Positions 19,489 through 28,919 of a stretch of 64,000 bases of DNA are shown piece after piece. Origin of the DNA: an uncultured Prevotellaceae bacterium (lineage in GTDB: Bacteria; Bacteroidota; Bacteroidia; Bacteroidales; Bacteroidaceae). Location: assembly GCA_945833925.1 (NCBI GenBank), contig CAMAFX010000001.1:55657-119656 (forward strand). The letters are read 5' to 3'. The translations under genes and the position numbers were made by a program. Each line of letters opens with the position of its first letter. The first letter of the stretch is position 1. The notes under the pieces are model-generated. The model did not search any database and was not told the origin of the DNA. It saw only the letters and a list, made by a program, of their open reading frames with translations.

Positions 19489-20535
19489 TTGAGCGAGACC
19501 CTACCTTCAGCCACTGCCCTGGTTACACCCTCTCGTGACAATGGCAGCATCGCAGGCGATGCCGCTAAGACAAAACAAAATGTGGATGAATCCACAAAAG
19601 ACAACATGTCGAATGTGGCTTCTTGTGTAGATGGCGCTATGCGCTATGTAGCCTCCCCCCCTGAAATAAATTTTATCCTTAAAGAAGAAAAAGAAGAGTT
19701 GCCATCGAAAGAGGAAATAAAATTTGCCGAGAAAGCGCAGACAAGACAACTCCCTGACGCAGAAGATTATGAAACAGCTGCGCCAGAGGAGATGATAAAG
19801 GACGTAGATGATGAAAATCAGGAAACTGAGGAAACAGCATCAGCAAAGACAGAAAAGGAGACCATGGAAATTCCACCACGACTGGAAGACCTGCGTGCTT
19901 ATTTTAACGTAAAGAAAATGAAGAACTTCACACCAGAGCAATTCTTCGACTACTACGAGACTCGCAACTGGAGCCTGGGTGGTGGAGTGCCGATGCGCAA
20001 CTGGAAGGCATGTATGCGCAATTGGAATCGGAAGCACCAGAACGACTTCCCCGTGGGTTGCAGAGTTGACGACTTCCGCGAGTTCCTGGACAAGCGTTGC
20101 CCCATGCCCGATGAACTGACGAAGGAGCAGAGCACATACCTGGAGATGTATGCCCCTGGCAATCAGTATCTCTACGGTTCGGCAGAGATGGTGGACTACG
20201 TGCTGAGGGAGAAGAAGATGCCACTGCGCCAGTGCCTCGGATTTGTGGGCAGGGTGGTGGTGGAGCGTGCCATCATGCAGAACCTCGACGACCTGCGCAC
20301 CTTCTGCGATGTGCCCCAGTGGCGCTTCTCGAACGAGCACGTCTACAACGTGACGCAGCTTATCCTCAACAACTACTCCTACTGGAAGACAGGCGAACTG
20401 ATGCTTGCCCTGCAGCGTCTGAAGGCAGGCAAGCACGGCGTCGTTGACAACCGCCTCTCACCCACCATCCTCCTCAACCGCCTCTGCACTTACGAGAAGT
20501 GGCGTCTCTCCCAGGTCAACCAGAGAGGCAGGTAG
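19489..20535 (+). CDS. Hypothetical protein with C-terminal replication-organizer/DUF7833-like segments
   Basis: 348 aa; FTPEQFFDYYETRNWSLGGGVPMRNWKACMRNWNRKH resembles the domain at the ends of phage/mobile-element replication-organizer-like proteins. True start uncertain (ATG 19604 possible). Confidence 0.55.
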   Translation: MSETLPSATALVTPSRDNGSIAGDAAKTKQNVDESTKDNMSNVASCVDGAMRYVASPPEINFILKEEKEELPSKEEIKFAEKAQTRQLPDAEDYETAAPEEMIKDVDDENQETEETASAKTEKETMEIPPRLEDLRAYFNVKKMKNFTPEQFFDYYETRNWSLGGGVPMRNWKACMRNWNRKHQNDFPVGCRVDDFREFLDKRCPMPDELTKEQSTYLEMYAPGNQYLYGSAEMVDYVLREKKMPLRQCLGFVGRVVVERAIMQNLDDLRTFCDVPQWRFSNEHVYNVTQLILNNYSYWKTGELMLALQRLKAGKHGVVDNRLSPTILLNRLCTYEKWRLSQVNQRGR

Positions 20536-20536
20536 G
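20463..20536 (+). repeat. Left copy of a long direct repeat (3' end of the 19489-20535 gene)
   Basis: accatcctcctcaaccgcctctgcacttacgagaagtggcgtctctcccaggtcaaccagagaggcaggtag is nearly identical to 26819-26890. Confidence 0.9.
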
Positions 20537-20808
20537 GGAAAGTGTATATGGTTAACTTGCAAGGTAGGCAGGGTAGAGTTGCATGGATTCGAAAGGCACA
20601 GTATTAGAATGTTGAGATGATCAACAGGATATTGTGTAGTTGAGTTTTACTGGTGAGTCACATTTTGTTTTATCTATTGTTATAATCTTTGGGGCAAAAT
20701 ATAGATGTCTTTGTTTTTGAGATTATTTATTTTTTTTACTTTGTTTCGCTCGGCTCTGCCGCTTGGATCGTCCAAGAACTTTACTGTGTTATTGAAATCA
20801 AGTAATGT

Positions 20809-20952
20809 TCATAGTTTGAACGTGGCGCGGAGCATCGTAGTGCGGCCGCTGAGACCGTAGTCGTAAGTGTAGGTGTTGATGCCGTCATACTGTTGTGCCT
20901 GTGCTCCTATCGTCAGCGCAAGGACCATCATGGTCACTAAAATCTTTTTCAT
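20809..20952 (-). pseudogene. OMP remnant: signal peptide joined directly to a C-terminal beta-strand
   Basis: Manual minus-strand translation: MKKILVTMMVLALTIGAQAQQYDGINTYTYDYGLSGRTTMLRATFKL*. Confidence 0.75.
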
Positions 20953-20973
20953 GTTGATAAATGTTTTATGGGG

Positions 20974-21126
20974 TTATTTCTTCTTCGGATTCTTGTTGAA
21001 CTGCCACGCCACGCGGAGCATGACGTAGTTGGGGATGACGCGGTACCATGTCTCGGTGCGGCCCAGGGCGTTCACCTCGTAGGTAGTGTTGCTGAGTTGG
21101 TGCAGCAGGTCATTTCTTCTTTGCAT
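20974..21126 (-). pseudogene. C-terminal fragment of an outer-membrane beta-barrel protein
   Basis: Minus translation MQRRNDLLHQLSNTTYEVNALGRTETWYRVIPNYVMLRVAWQFNKNPKKK*; aligns with the adjacent OMP end (NDLFNRD...SRTEGGSSFLHHYVSLTFNYKFDAKKK). Confidence 0.75.
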
Positions 21127-23803
21127 CAAACTTGTAATTGAAGGTGAGGCTGACGTAGTGGTGGAGGAACGAGGAACCGCCCTCGGTGCGCGATGTTGCC
21201 GTTATGTCGCTGTGGTAGCGGGTGTCGCGGTTGAAGAGGTCGTTGGCGTAAAGCGAGAGGCGGGCCTTGTTCTTCAGGAACTTGTAGCCGATGCCGGCGT
21301 TAAGCAAGAAGCGGTTGGCGTTCATGGCATCGGCGATGTAGCCTCGGTCGATCTGGAAGATGGGCAGGATGGAGAAGTACCAAGACTTCAGCTCGTAAGT
21401 GGCTGTGAGTTCCGCACGGTAGTTATAGATGTCTTGTCTGGGCTGCGCTGCATCACTGTAGGTGTAGCGGTGCCATGCGAAGTTCTGATTCATGCTGAGG
21501 TATAGCTGACCATTGCGATATTCCAGGTTCAAGCGGTCGGTGAAGTCGGAGCTGCGCTGGCAATTATAGGTGATGCTGTTCGCACCATCCACGAGCGTCA
21601 TGATACCATAGGTCTGGCCAAAGGACTCGCTAAGGTTATTCTTCAGGTGAAAATGCTTGCCGAGGTCGCGCTCGTAAAGAAGGCTTGCGCCCCAACGATG
21701 GCCGCCGCGCACGTTCTGCTTCTGCGACAAATAGGCACCCGTTTGGGAATTGTAGTGGAGGACGGTGCCGACGGGGTCGTAGTCGCGGCGGTAGTCCACG
21801 GAGGCGTTCAGTACTTGGTTGCCCTTGGTGAGCATGGTGCTGAAGCCAAGGCTTGCGTTGAGGGTGTTCGAGGTCTTGAGGTCGGGATTGCCTAATGTGA
21901 CGTAGATTGGATTGGTGTCGTCGCGGTAGCCGATGCAGTCGATGAGGTCGGGGCGCTGGCTCTCGTAGAAGACATGGCCGTTGAGTCGAGTCTGCTTCTT
22001 CAATTTATAGGTCAAATCCAGCGCTGGCATTGCTAACAAGAGGTTGCGACGGGCGAGGGTGTCGAGGCGGCCGCGGCGATAGTCCGACTGCTCATGCCAG
22101 TGGCTCAGGTCTAGCGTAGGCTTTACGCTGAACTTGCCCAGCGTGAGGTTGGCTTCCACGTAGAGGACATTCCTCCATGAATTGTCCTTGCGGCGCAGAC
22201 TGTTGGCTGTGTCGAGCGTGTCGGCACGATGGCGCTGCTCGTCGCGGAAGTTATTGTTGTAGGTGGTCTTCCAACGGGCCATGACCGTAAAGTTCTGACC
22301 TAAGGCGCTGCGAGCCTGCAGGCTGGCATCAACTGTGAGGTTGCGGGTGGGCATGTGGTAATGCTGGCGGTCGTTCTGCATCGTGCCACTTTGGAAGTAT
22401 TGGTAGAAACCCGTCGATTCGCCGTCATTCTTCATGTTGTCGTAGTACACGGAAGCCGTTGCACCGAGTTCCGTCTTGCCGAGCAATGAGCCTAATCTGG
22501 CTTTGACATTTGTCGAAAAGCCTTCCTCTGTAGCTATTGAGTGGTAGTCTGATCTGTTTATCTTCGCGCTGGGTGTGTCGAGGCCGAAAGTCTGCTGGCT
22601 GTTTCCCGAAATCTTACAATCGCGCTGATAGGTAATGTTGGCGTTTAATACCATCATCATATTCGGACTAAGGTTGAAGAACGATTCGAAATCGACTGGC
22701 AACTTCAGTTTGTGCTGATAGTCGCGGCTCGTCTGGTCAGTCTCCGTCGCTGTGCTTTCCGGCATGAAGGTCTGACGGTTCTCCCAACTGTCGTTGCGGT
22801 CGTCGGTGTGGTTAGCGCCGCCATTGATACTCCAGAAGTTGGGTTTCCGCACTTTGTAGTCAGGTTTCCACAGATGGGCATAGCCCACGGCACCTGTCTG
22901 CTGACGCACGGGCTTGTTGCCCCCATGTGAACTGCTGCGGTTGATGGTAGTCACGTCGATGACTTTTGGGTCGTCGGCCACGCGACCATAGAGCATCAGT
23001 GGATTCGTATCGCTCACTCGCATAGCGCGCAGATGGGCGGCATAGTGCTTGCTGGTCATCCCATTCGCTTCGATGTCGCCATAGAGCTTGTCCATGAAAT
23101 TGGGCTTGATGGTTACGTCAAGCACATGCTCTTCCTTGCCGTCGGCTACGCCCGTCCGCTCCTCGAAGTCGCTTTTCTTGTCGTAGGCCTTGATGTCTTT
23201 GACTGCCTCCACGGGTAGCAGGTTCGTCAGCATGGCCTCGCTGAACGCCTGCTGTCCGTTCATCATTAGTTTCAGCGGCTCGCCGTTCCACAGCAGTTTG
23301 CCGTCGTTGATACTCACGCCCGGCAGCAGCTCTATCAACTCAATCAGCCGAGCGCCGTCCTGCGTCTTGAAAGCCTCGGGGTTGAACACCACCGTGTCGC
23401 CCCGCATGTAGAAGCGGCGGGCGCGTCCCTCCACCGTCACCTCGCCCAGCAGATGCTCGTCCATCTTCAGGCGGAAGTCATCGATGGTGATAGTGTCGCG
23501 GTCGTTGTTGCCCATCCGATGCACCGTCTGGCTGTGATAGCCGAAGTAATTGGCCGTGATGGTCAGTTTCGACATCTCCATCGTGCAAGTAAACAGGAAC
23601 CTGCCCAGCGAGTCGGTTCTGAGCCTGTAGCGACTCATACTGCCCCCTTCGATGGATGTTTCAGTGAATACTACTTCCGCTCCTTCCAGCGGTCCGCACG
23701 TTTCGGCATCGACCACGCAGCCCTTGATGGTGTCGGCTCTCAGGTTCTGCGACAGGAAAAGGCACGCGACGGCCAGGGCGAGAATGGTCAATCCTTGCTT
23801 CAT
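21110..23803 (-). CDS. Outer-membrane beta-barrel protein with carboxypeptidase-regulatory-like N-domain
   Basis: 897 aa; signal peptide; IKGCVVDAETCGPLEGAEVVFTETS N-domain; aromatic-rich barrel repeats. Confidence 0.85.
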   Translation of the reverse strand: MKQGLTILALAVACLFLSQNLRADTIKGCVVDAETCGPLEGAEVVFTETSIEGGSMSRYRLRTDSLGRFLFTCTMEMSKLTITANYFGYHSQTVHRMGNNDRDTITIDDFRLKMDEHLLGEVTVEGRARRFYMRGDTVVFNPEAFKTQDGARLIELIELLPGVSINDGKLLWNGEPLKLMMNGQQAFSEAMLTNLLPVEAVKDIKAYDKKSDFEERTGVADGKEEHVLDVTIKPNFMDKLYGDIEANGMTSKHYAAHLRAMRVSDTNPLMLYGRVADDPKVIDVTTINRSSSHGGNKPVRQQTGAVGYAHLWKPDYKVRKPNFWSINGGANHTDDRNDSWENRQTFMPESTATETDQTSRDYQHKLKLPVDFESFFNLSPNMMMVLNANITYQRDCKISGNSQQTFGLDTPSAKINRSDYHSIATEEGFSTNVKARLGSLLGKTELGATASVYYDNMKNDGESTGFYQYFQSGTMQNDRQHYHMPTRNLTVDASLQARSALGQNFTVMARWKTTYNNNFRDEQRHRADTLDTANSLRRKDNSWRNVLYVEANLTLGKFSVKPTLDLSHWHEQSDYRRGRLDTLARRNLLLAMPALDLTYKLKKQTRLNGHVFYESQRPDLIDCIGYRDDTNPIYVTLGNPDLKTSNTLNASLGFSTMLTKGNQVLNASVDYRRDYDPVGTVLHYNSQTGAYLSQKQNVRGGHRWGASLLYERDLGKHFHLKNNLSESFGQTYGIMTLVDGANSITYNCQRSSDFTDRLNLEYRNGQLYLSMNQNFAWHRYTYSDAAQPRQDIYNYRAELTATYELKSWYFSILPIFQIDRGYIADAMNANRFLLNAGIGYKFLKNKARLSLYANDLFNRDTRYHSDITATSRTEGGSSFLHHYVSLTFNYKFDAKKK

Positions 23804-23830
23804 AAGTGTTTAATATTAAGATGTGGATGA

Positions 23831-24232
23831 TTAGATGTACTTGTTCTTGGGCTTCATCCTTCTTACCAAGTCTTGGGTGTTCATCATGGCTACGATGCAG
23901 AAAGTTATCATCAGTGAGGTAAGCAGCACGGAGATTAAGCGGCTGTTCTGCTCGATGAACAAGAACGGATAGAATTTGATACCAAAAGAGAATAGGGGTA
24001 CATCGATGGGCGTGGAGAGAATGAAGGTCAGGATCCCGCCACCGAAGACAACGCCTGCCACAAAGGCGGCGACAACGGCCATGCGGTAGCGGAGTATTTG
24101 TGCAGCCTGCGCCTGTCGGATTTCATCGATGAGGGCGAGTTTCCTTTCCAGTCGTTCGGTGAAAAGATCGCTGTCGGTCGGCGTCGGCCGGAAACTGTCG
24201 AAAAGTGCCTGTAGTCTTATGTCGTCATTCAT
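23831..24232 (-). CDS. Small inner-membrane protein, putative anti-sigma partner
   Basis: Two hydrophobic segments; overlaps the stop of the ECF sigma gene. Confidence 0.5.
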   Translation of the reverse strand: MNDDIRLQALFDSFRPTPTDSDLFTERLERKLALIDEIRQAQAAQILRYRMAVVAAFVAGVVFGGGILTFILSTPIDVPLFSFGIKFYPFLFIEQNSRLISVLLTSLMITFCIVAMMNTQDLVRRMKPKNKYI

Positions 24233-24707
24233 CTTTCAGAAGGGTTTTAAGTTTGTTGCGTCCACGCGAGAGTTGCTGTTTTATGGCATCCTCCGTTGCA
24301 GCCACGATGTCTGCAATCTCATGGACGGAATAGCCTTTGATATAGTAGAGCAGAATAGCGGAGCGTTCCTTGGGAGGCAACTGCTCCAGAGCCATATAGA
24401 GCGGCTGATAACGGAAGTCGCGGTCGGCAGCAAATGAGGAGTCGGGCTGTTCGTTCAGCGTTTCTATCGGCTGCAGGGTGCGTCGGCTGCGGCTGGTGTC
24501 GAGGAACGTGTTGTATGCAATTCGATAGAGCCAAGCCGTGTCTTTCCCTTGGTCCTCATGCTTGTCGATAGCGAGATAGGCTTTGACCAGTGCATCCTGT
24601 GCAATGTCGTCAGCCTCATCCCTGTTGCCGCAGCAGAGGGCGAGAAGGAACCGCCGGAGCGTCTCCTGTTCAGTTCGGATCAACGTTATGAATCGCTCGC
24701 GGTTCAT
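24225..24707 (-). CDS. ECF-type RNA polymerase sigma factor
   Basis: CCGNRDEADDIAQDALVKAYLAI (region 2), LPPKERSAILLYYIKGYSVHEIADIVAATEDAIKQQLSRGRNKLK (region 4). Confidence 0.92.
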   Translation of the reverse strand: MNRERFITLIRTEQETLRRFLLALCCGNRDEADDIAQDALVKAYLAIDKHEDQGKDTAWLYRIAYNTFLDTSRSRRTLQPIETLNEQPDSSFAADRDFRYQPLYMALEQLPPKERSAILLYYIKGYSVHEIADIVAATEDAIKQQLSRGRNKLKTLLKDE

Positions 24708-25150
24708 TCCTTCGTCTGCATGTGCTTCAATTCTGCCTCCATCTCTTGCTTCAGAGCCTTCTTTCCCACAAAATAATTAATGAGAAAAGCGATGCCAATA
24801 CCTAATGAGGGCACTGCCACCATGGATAGGCCGATGAACATATCAGCATTGACTCTGTCGATGACCATCCCAAACACAGCCAATGCTATATATATACACG
24901 CGCCGAAAATGGTGAAGATGCAGCCCCACAGCAATTTATCCAGCAGTTTCTCCTTAATGGTTCGGCTCTGCGGGTTCATCCTCCTGAAGAATGCTTCCAA
25001 GTCCAGGCCAGAGTCCTTTTCGATGGCGGTCAAAGCTATTTCAGCTCTTTTGTCGGTCTCGTGTTTCTTGTAGCGTGACACCAACCATACGATAATGGTC
25101 GGAAGCACTACAAAAATCCCTAAGAGGACTAACGTTTCTCCCAATTTCAT
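24704..25150 (-). CDS. DUF6249-like membrane protein
   Basis: Three hydrophobic segments; overlaps the sigma factor start. Confidence 0.6.
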   Translation of the reverse strand: MKLGETLVLLGIFVVLPTIIVWLVSRYKKHETDKRAEIALTAIEKDSGLDLEAFFRRMNPQSRTIKEKLLDKLLWGCIFTIFGACIYIALAVFGMVIDRVNADMFIGLSMVAVPSLGIGIAFLINYFVGKKALKQEMEAELKHMQTKE

Positions 25151-25472
25151 ACTTTCTACATTTTATCTGTTATACAATGTTTTTATTGTTCTCTTTTGAG
25201 CTCGCTCATATATATAACGAAACAGGAGGCTAAAAGGTGACATCGAGAGTGTAGTTTTTATTTCAGTTTTTTTACATAGTTCAGTATGTCTCGCGTGGAG
25301 TTTTTTATCTTCTTCTTTGTGCTATTCATTATTACAATGAATCTTCTGATAGGTCTTAGGTAAAACAGCAAGACACTACAAAGAAGCATGCGAGAGATCT
25401 TCTTTCTCCTATTATCTCAAAAATCTTTTTTCAAGAAAAAAAATCCATCGGCCAGATGGTACAGGTCTTCTG

Positions 25473-26681
25473 TCAGCCCAGTCCTTCGGTCAGGAATTTT
25501 CTGAGGTGAAGGTGCGTGACTCCGTTGTCATCTGCTTTGGTGACGAATGGTGTCAGCGAGATGACGTATTTCGGATAATTGTCCTTGATGGCATGCAGGT
25601 TGCCAAACTCACGGGCGTAGGTCGTTTCGTCGGCAATGATATAACTTGCCTGGATGTATGCACGTTGTCCGTCTGGTTTTGTGCAGACGAAATCAATCTC
25701 ACCTGCTTGCAGCTGACCTACGGTGACGTCATAGCCGAGTCGGATTAGATGATTGTAGATGATATTCTCTATGACCTTTTCTATATCACCCTCGCGAGTT
25801 CCGCCTGCAAGGCTGTTACGGATTCCATTGTCTTCAAAGTAGAACTTATCATTACTCTCGAACAGACGCTTGCCGTGAATGTCGTAGCGGTTCACCTTAT
25901 GAAGCATATAGGCATCGCATAGGAATTTTGCGTAGTTTGTGATAGCCGTCGTGGTTATCTTCTCGCCCTGTGACTTCATGTACTTTGTTATGCTGTTGGC
26001 AGAGATAATCTTGCCGGTGTTGTCGGCAAGAAATCGCACAAGGTTCTCAAGAAAAGGAACATTGCGTATCTGATTGCGCATGATAACGTCTTTCAGGAGC
26101 ACTGTGTTGATTACGTCAGTCTGATATTCGCGTGCATCCTGCTCGTCTAATCCGTAGCGTACTAAACCGGGCAGGCCTCCAAGTTGGATGTATTTAGTAA
26201 GGGATTCGTCGCAGTCTGTGAGGTTGTGGAATACGAGAAACTCTGCATAACTCAACGCCTGGACGTATATCTCCTTGTATCGTCCTCCTATCTTTGAACT
26301 CAGGTCACTGCTGAGCATCCTGGAGTTGCTTCCTGTGATTACCAACTCAATGTCTGGTTCCTCATAATAGCTGCGTACACTCTTCTCAAACTCTTCTATG
26401 TCTTGTATCTCGTCAATAAGAACATAGTTCATTTTTTTCCCATCACGATGCTCGTCGATGTAAGCATTCAGGTCCAGGTGGTTCTTGATATCGTCAAACT
26501 CTTTCTTTTCCTTGTTTATATATATAATATTGTTTCCTGGTTTCTCGGAAACATTATTCTTAAACAAACGTAATACAAAACTTTTGCCAACTCGTCGCTG
26601 ACCTGTAAGTATTATTATGGTGTCCTTGCCAAGATACCTTTCTATTTTGTCTATATACTGCTGTCGTGGGATTATCTTCAT
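25473..26681 (-). CDS. ATP-binding protein, AAA_14/DUF4143 family
   Basis: MKIIPRQQYIDKIERYLGKDTIIILTGQRRVGKSFVLRLF; NYVLIDEIQDIEEFEKSVRSY; ELVITGSNSRMLSSDLSSKIGGRYKEIYVQALSYAEFL. Confidence 0.92.
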   Translation of the reverse strand: MKIIPRQQYIDKIERYLGKDTIIILTGQRRVGKSFVLRLFKNNVSEKPGNNIIYINKEKKEFDDIKNHLDLNAYIDEHRDGKKMNYVLIDEIQDIEEFEKSVRSYYEEPDIELVITGSNSRMLSSDLSSKIGGRYKEIYVQALSYAEFLVFHNLTDCDESLTKYIQLGGLPGLVRYGLDEQDAREYQTDVINTVLLKDVIMRNQIRNVPFLENLVRFLADNTGKIISANSITKYMKSQGEKITTTAITNYAKFLCDAYMLHKVNRYDIHGKRLFESNDKFYFEDNGIRNSLAGGTREGDIEKVIENIIYNHLIRLGYDVTVGQLQAGEIDFVCTKPDGQRAYIQASYIIADETTYAREFGNLHAIKDNYPKYVISLTPFVTKADDNGVTHLHLRKFLTEGLG

Positions 26682-26809
26682 TTTTGTCTTTATAATAGAA
26701 ATTCTGCGCAAATATAGTGTTTTTATCTTTTATAAAAGACAAAATTACGAAGAATCTGGATTTTGTTGATTATAATTGATGAATTCTTGGTAACTTTGCA
26801 CAGGCTTAC

Positions 26810-26890
26810 ATCTTACCTGCCATCCTCCTCGCCCGCCTCTGCACTTACGAGAAGTGGCGCCTCTCCCAGGTCAACAAGAGAGGCAGGTAG
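26810..26890 (+). pseudogene. Isolated 3'-terminal fragment duplicating the end of the 19489-20535 gene
   Basis: Translates AYILPAILLARLCTYEKWRLSQVNKRGR*, compare LSPTILLNRLCTYEKWRLSQVNQRGR*. Confidence 0.9.
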
Positions 26891-27046
26891 GACGTGAAGG
26901 TGTTATTCATAATCTTGTCAGAAACGTGGTAACTACTCAGGTATAGGATAAGTCACTCAAAATTTCAAAAAAGTGAAGAAGAAGTGTAGTTTGTGGCATT
27001 GCTTTTGCGTCTAATGATTGAAGAGCTCTTAAAAACAAGAACAAAG

Positions 27047-27517
27047 ATGGAATATAACGAACAAGCATTTACGAATCTCATAAAGAGGCAACGAAGCACA
27101 ATATATACCGTGTGCTACATGTTCTCTAATAATCAGGATGAGGTTAACGATCTCTTCCAGGAGGTGCTGATACGCCTCTGGCAGGGATGGGAGAAATTCC
27201 GCGGCGAAAGCGATGAGCGGACATGGGTCTATCGCGTGGCTTTGAACTGCTGCATCAGCATTGAGCGCAAGAAGAAGACGAGGAAAAGCAGCCAGATTAT
27301 GGACGGCATCAACTTGTTTGACGAGTCAGACACGAACAACCATCAGACGGAACTGCTGCACAGTCGCATCATGAAACTGCAGCCTTTCGACCGTGCAATC
27401 GTTCTGTTGTGGTTGGAAGATCTCAGCTACGATGACATCGGTGCCATCGTGGGCATCAGTGCCAAGAACGTTGGTGTGCGTCTCGTCCGCATCCGTGAGC
27501 AATTAAAGAAATCGTAA
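27047..27517 (+). CDS. ECF-type RNA polymerase sigma factor (second copy)
   Basis: NQDEVNDLFQEVLIRLWQGWEKFRGES, RTWVYRVALNCCIS, LEDLSYDDIGAIVGISAKNVGVRLVRIREQLKK. Confidence 0.92.
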   Translation: MEYNEQAFTNLIKRQRSTIYTVCYMFSNNQDEVNDLFQEVLIRLWQGWEKFRGESDERTWVYRVALNCCISIERKKKTRKSSQIMDGINLFDESDTNNHQTELLHSRIMKLQPFDRAIVLLWLEDLSYDDIGAIVGISAKNVGVRLVRIREQLKKS

Positions 27518-27538
27518 CTATTAAATGATAAAGGAAGT

Positions 27539-28123
27539 ATGGATAATATAAACGAACTTGATGAAATGCGCAATCAGCTCAGCGAACTGAAAAGGCGTCT
27601 TGACCAGGAATCAACGCTTAACGAGCAACTTCTGCATGACTCGCTTAAGGGTAAGATGCGCTCTGTTCACAACATTGTTTGGCGTGTGATAGTAATTGGT
27701 ATCTTTGGCATAGTGGCATGGTGCTTTGTGGGCTACCTGTGGAACCTCTCGCCTTATTTCGTGGCATTCACCATCCTTATGTTCATCGGCTCTATGTCGG
27801 CAGAATATCTGGTCAACCGCATGGATGAGAGGGATTTCTCTGCCAATCTGTCCGACGCCCTTGTCCGCCTTGTCAGGATGAAGAGGATGCGTTTGATTCA
27901 ACTCCTGGCAGGATTTGCATTACTGTTGTTTGTATGGGTACCTTGGATGGTTTGGGAGATGTTCCCTAAGTTGGAACCTGCCATGCGTCACCCCATGGCT
28001 ATCGGAATGTCCATCGGCGCAGTCATCGGTGCCATCCGTGGCCTTACCTTCTTCTTCAAGATGCAACGTGCCAACGACGAGATGATCCGCCAGATAGAGG
28101 AGAGTCTGCAGGGCAAACAATAG
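27539..28123 (+). CDS. Membrane protein, putative anti-sigma partner
   Basis: 194 aa with N-terminal coiled-coil and several hydrophobic segments, directly after the sigma gene. Confidence 0.55.
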   Translation: MDNINELDEMRNQLSELKRRLDQESTLNEQLLHDSLKGKMRSVHNIVWRVIVIGIFGIVAWCFVGYLWNLSPYFVAFTILMFIGSMSAEYLVNRMDERDFSANLSDALVRLVRMKRMRLIQLLAGFALLLFVWVPWMVWEMFPKLEPAMRHPMAIGMSIGAVIGAIRGLTFFFKMQRANDEMIRQIEESLQGKQ

Positions 28124-28130
28124 AGGAAGG

Positions 28131-28610
28131 TCACTGCGTCTCGTCCATCAGACAGATGGCGCCGATTTTCAGTTTCACCAGACCTGATGGCACCTGCACC
28201 TCTACAACGTCGCCGCTTTTCTTGCCGAGCAGCGACTGTGCGATGGGTGACTTGATGGAAATCTTTCCCTCGCGCAGGTTTGCCTCGTGTGGGTTGACGA
28301 TGCTGTATGACATGGTGGTGTTGGTGTCCACGTTGGTGATTTCCACCTTGCGGAAGAGACCGACCGTCTCGCTGTCGAGATGCGAGGTGTCCATGACACG
28401 GGCGTACTGCAGCACACGCTGCTTGAAGCGAATCCTGCCCAGCAGTTTGCCCTGCTTGCGCTTGGCTGCGTGGTATTCGAAGTTCTCGCTGAGGTCGCCC
28501 TTGTCGCGAGCTTCCGCAATCTCGTCCTTCACCTTGGGAAGTTCCACGTTGATGAGTTCGTTCAGTTCGGCAACCAGGTTATCGTAGCATTCCTTAGATA
28601 GATATTCCAT
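28131..28610 (-). CDS. greA: Transcription elongation factor GreA
   Basis: MEYLSKECYDNLVAELNELINVELPKVKDEIAEARDKGDLSENFEYHAAKRKQG. Confidence 0.93.
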   Translation of the reverse strand: MEYLSKECYDNLVAELNELINVELPKVKDEIAEARDKGDLSENFEYHAAKRKQGKLLGRIRFKQRVLQYARVMDTSHLDSETVGLFRKVEITNVDTNTTMSYSIVNPHEANLREGKISIKSPIAQSLLGKKSGDVVEVQVPSGLVKLKIGAICLMDETQ

Positions 28611-28821
28611 TGTTTTGTATTGTTGCAAAGTTTATGGGTTGCAAATGTAGTCCATTTCTTTGAATATTCAAAACTTATTCGTCTCTTTGGGTGCAAAATT
28701 TGCAGAGCAAAAAGAATATGAAGGAATACAATATACTGATGCGAGCAAAAGCTGCTAATTACCTTAAACCTTTTTCTTCATCCTTCGTCAATATAGATGA
28801 AGGGTGGGGAGGTCTCTTGTT

Positions 28822-28883
28822 CTTGACACTTGTCTATCAACGCTTGACTTTTGTCTTTCAACGCTTGACTCTCAACTCTTGAC
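28822..28883. repeat. Short 21-bp-period repeat (tcaacgcttgac core)
   Basis: cttgac at 28822, 28843 and 28864; full tcaacgcttgac at 28837 and 28858. Confidence 0.7.
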
Positions 28884-28919
28884 CTAAATTTTATTTTTTA
28901 ACTTTTAATTCTTATAATT

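Noticed and set aside
20536-26810. Transposon or integrative element with transposase/integrase
   Set aside because: No recombinase gene or terminal inverted repeats seen; only the duplicated gene end supports mobility.
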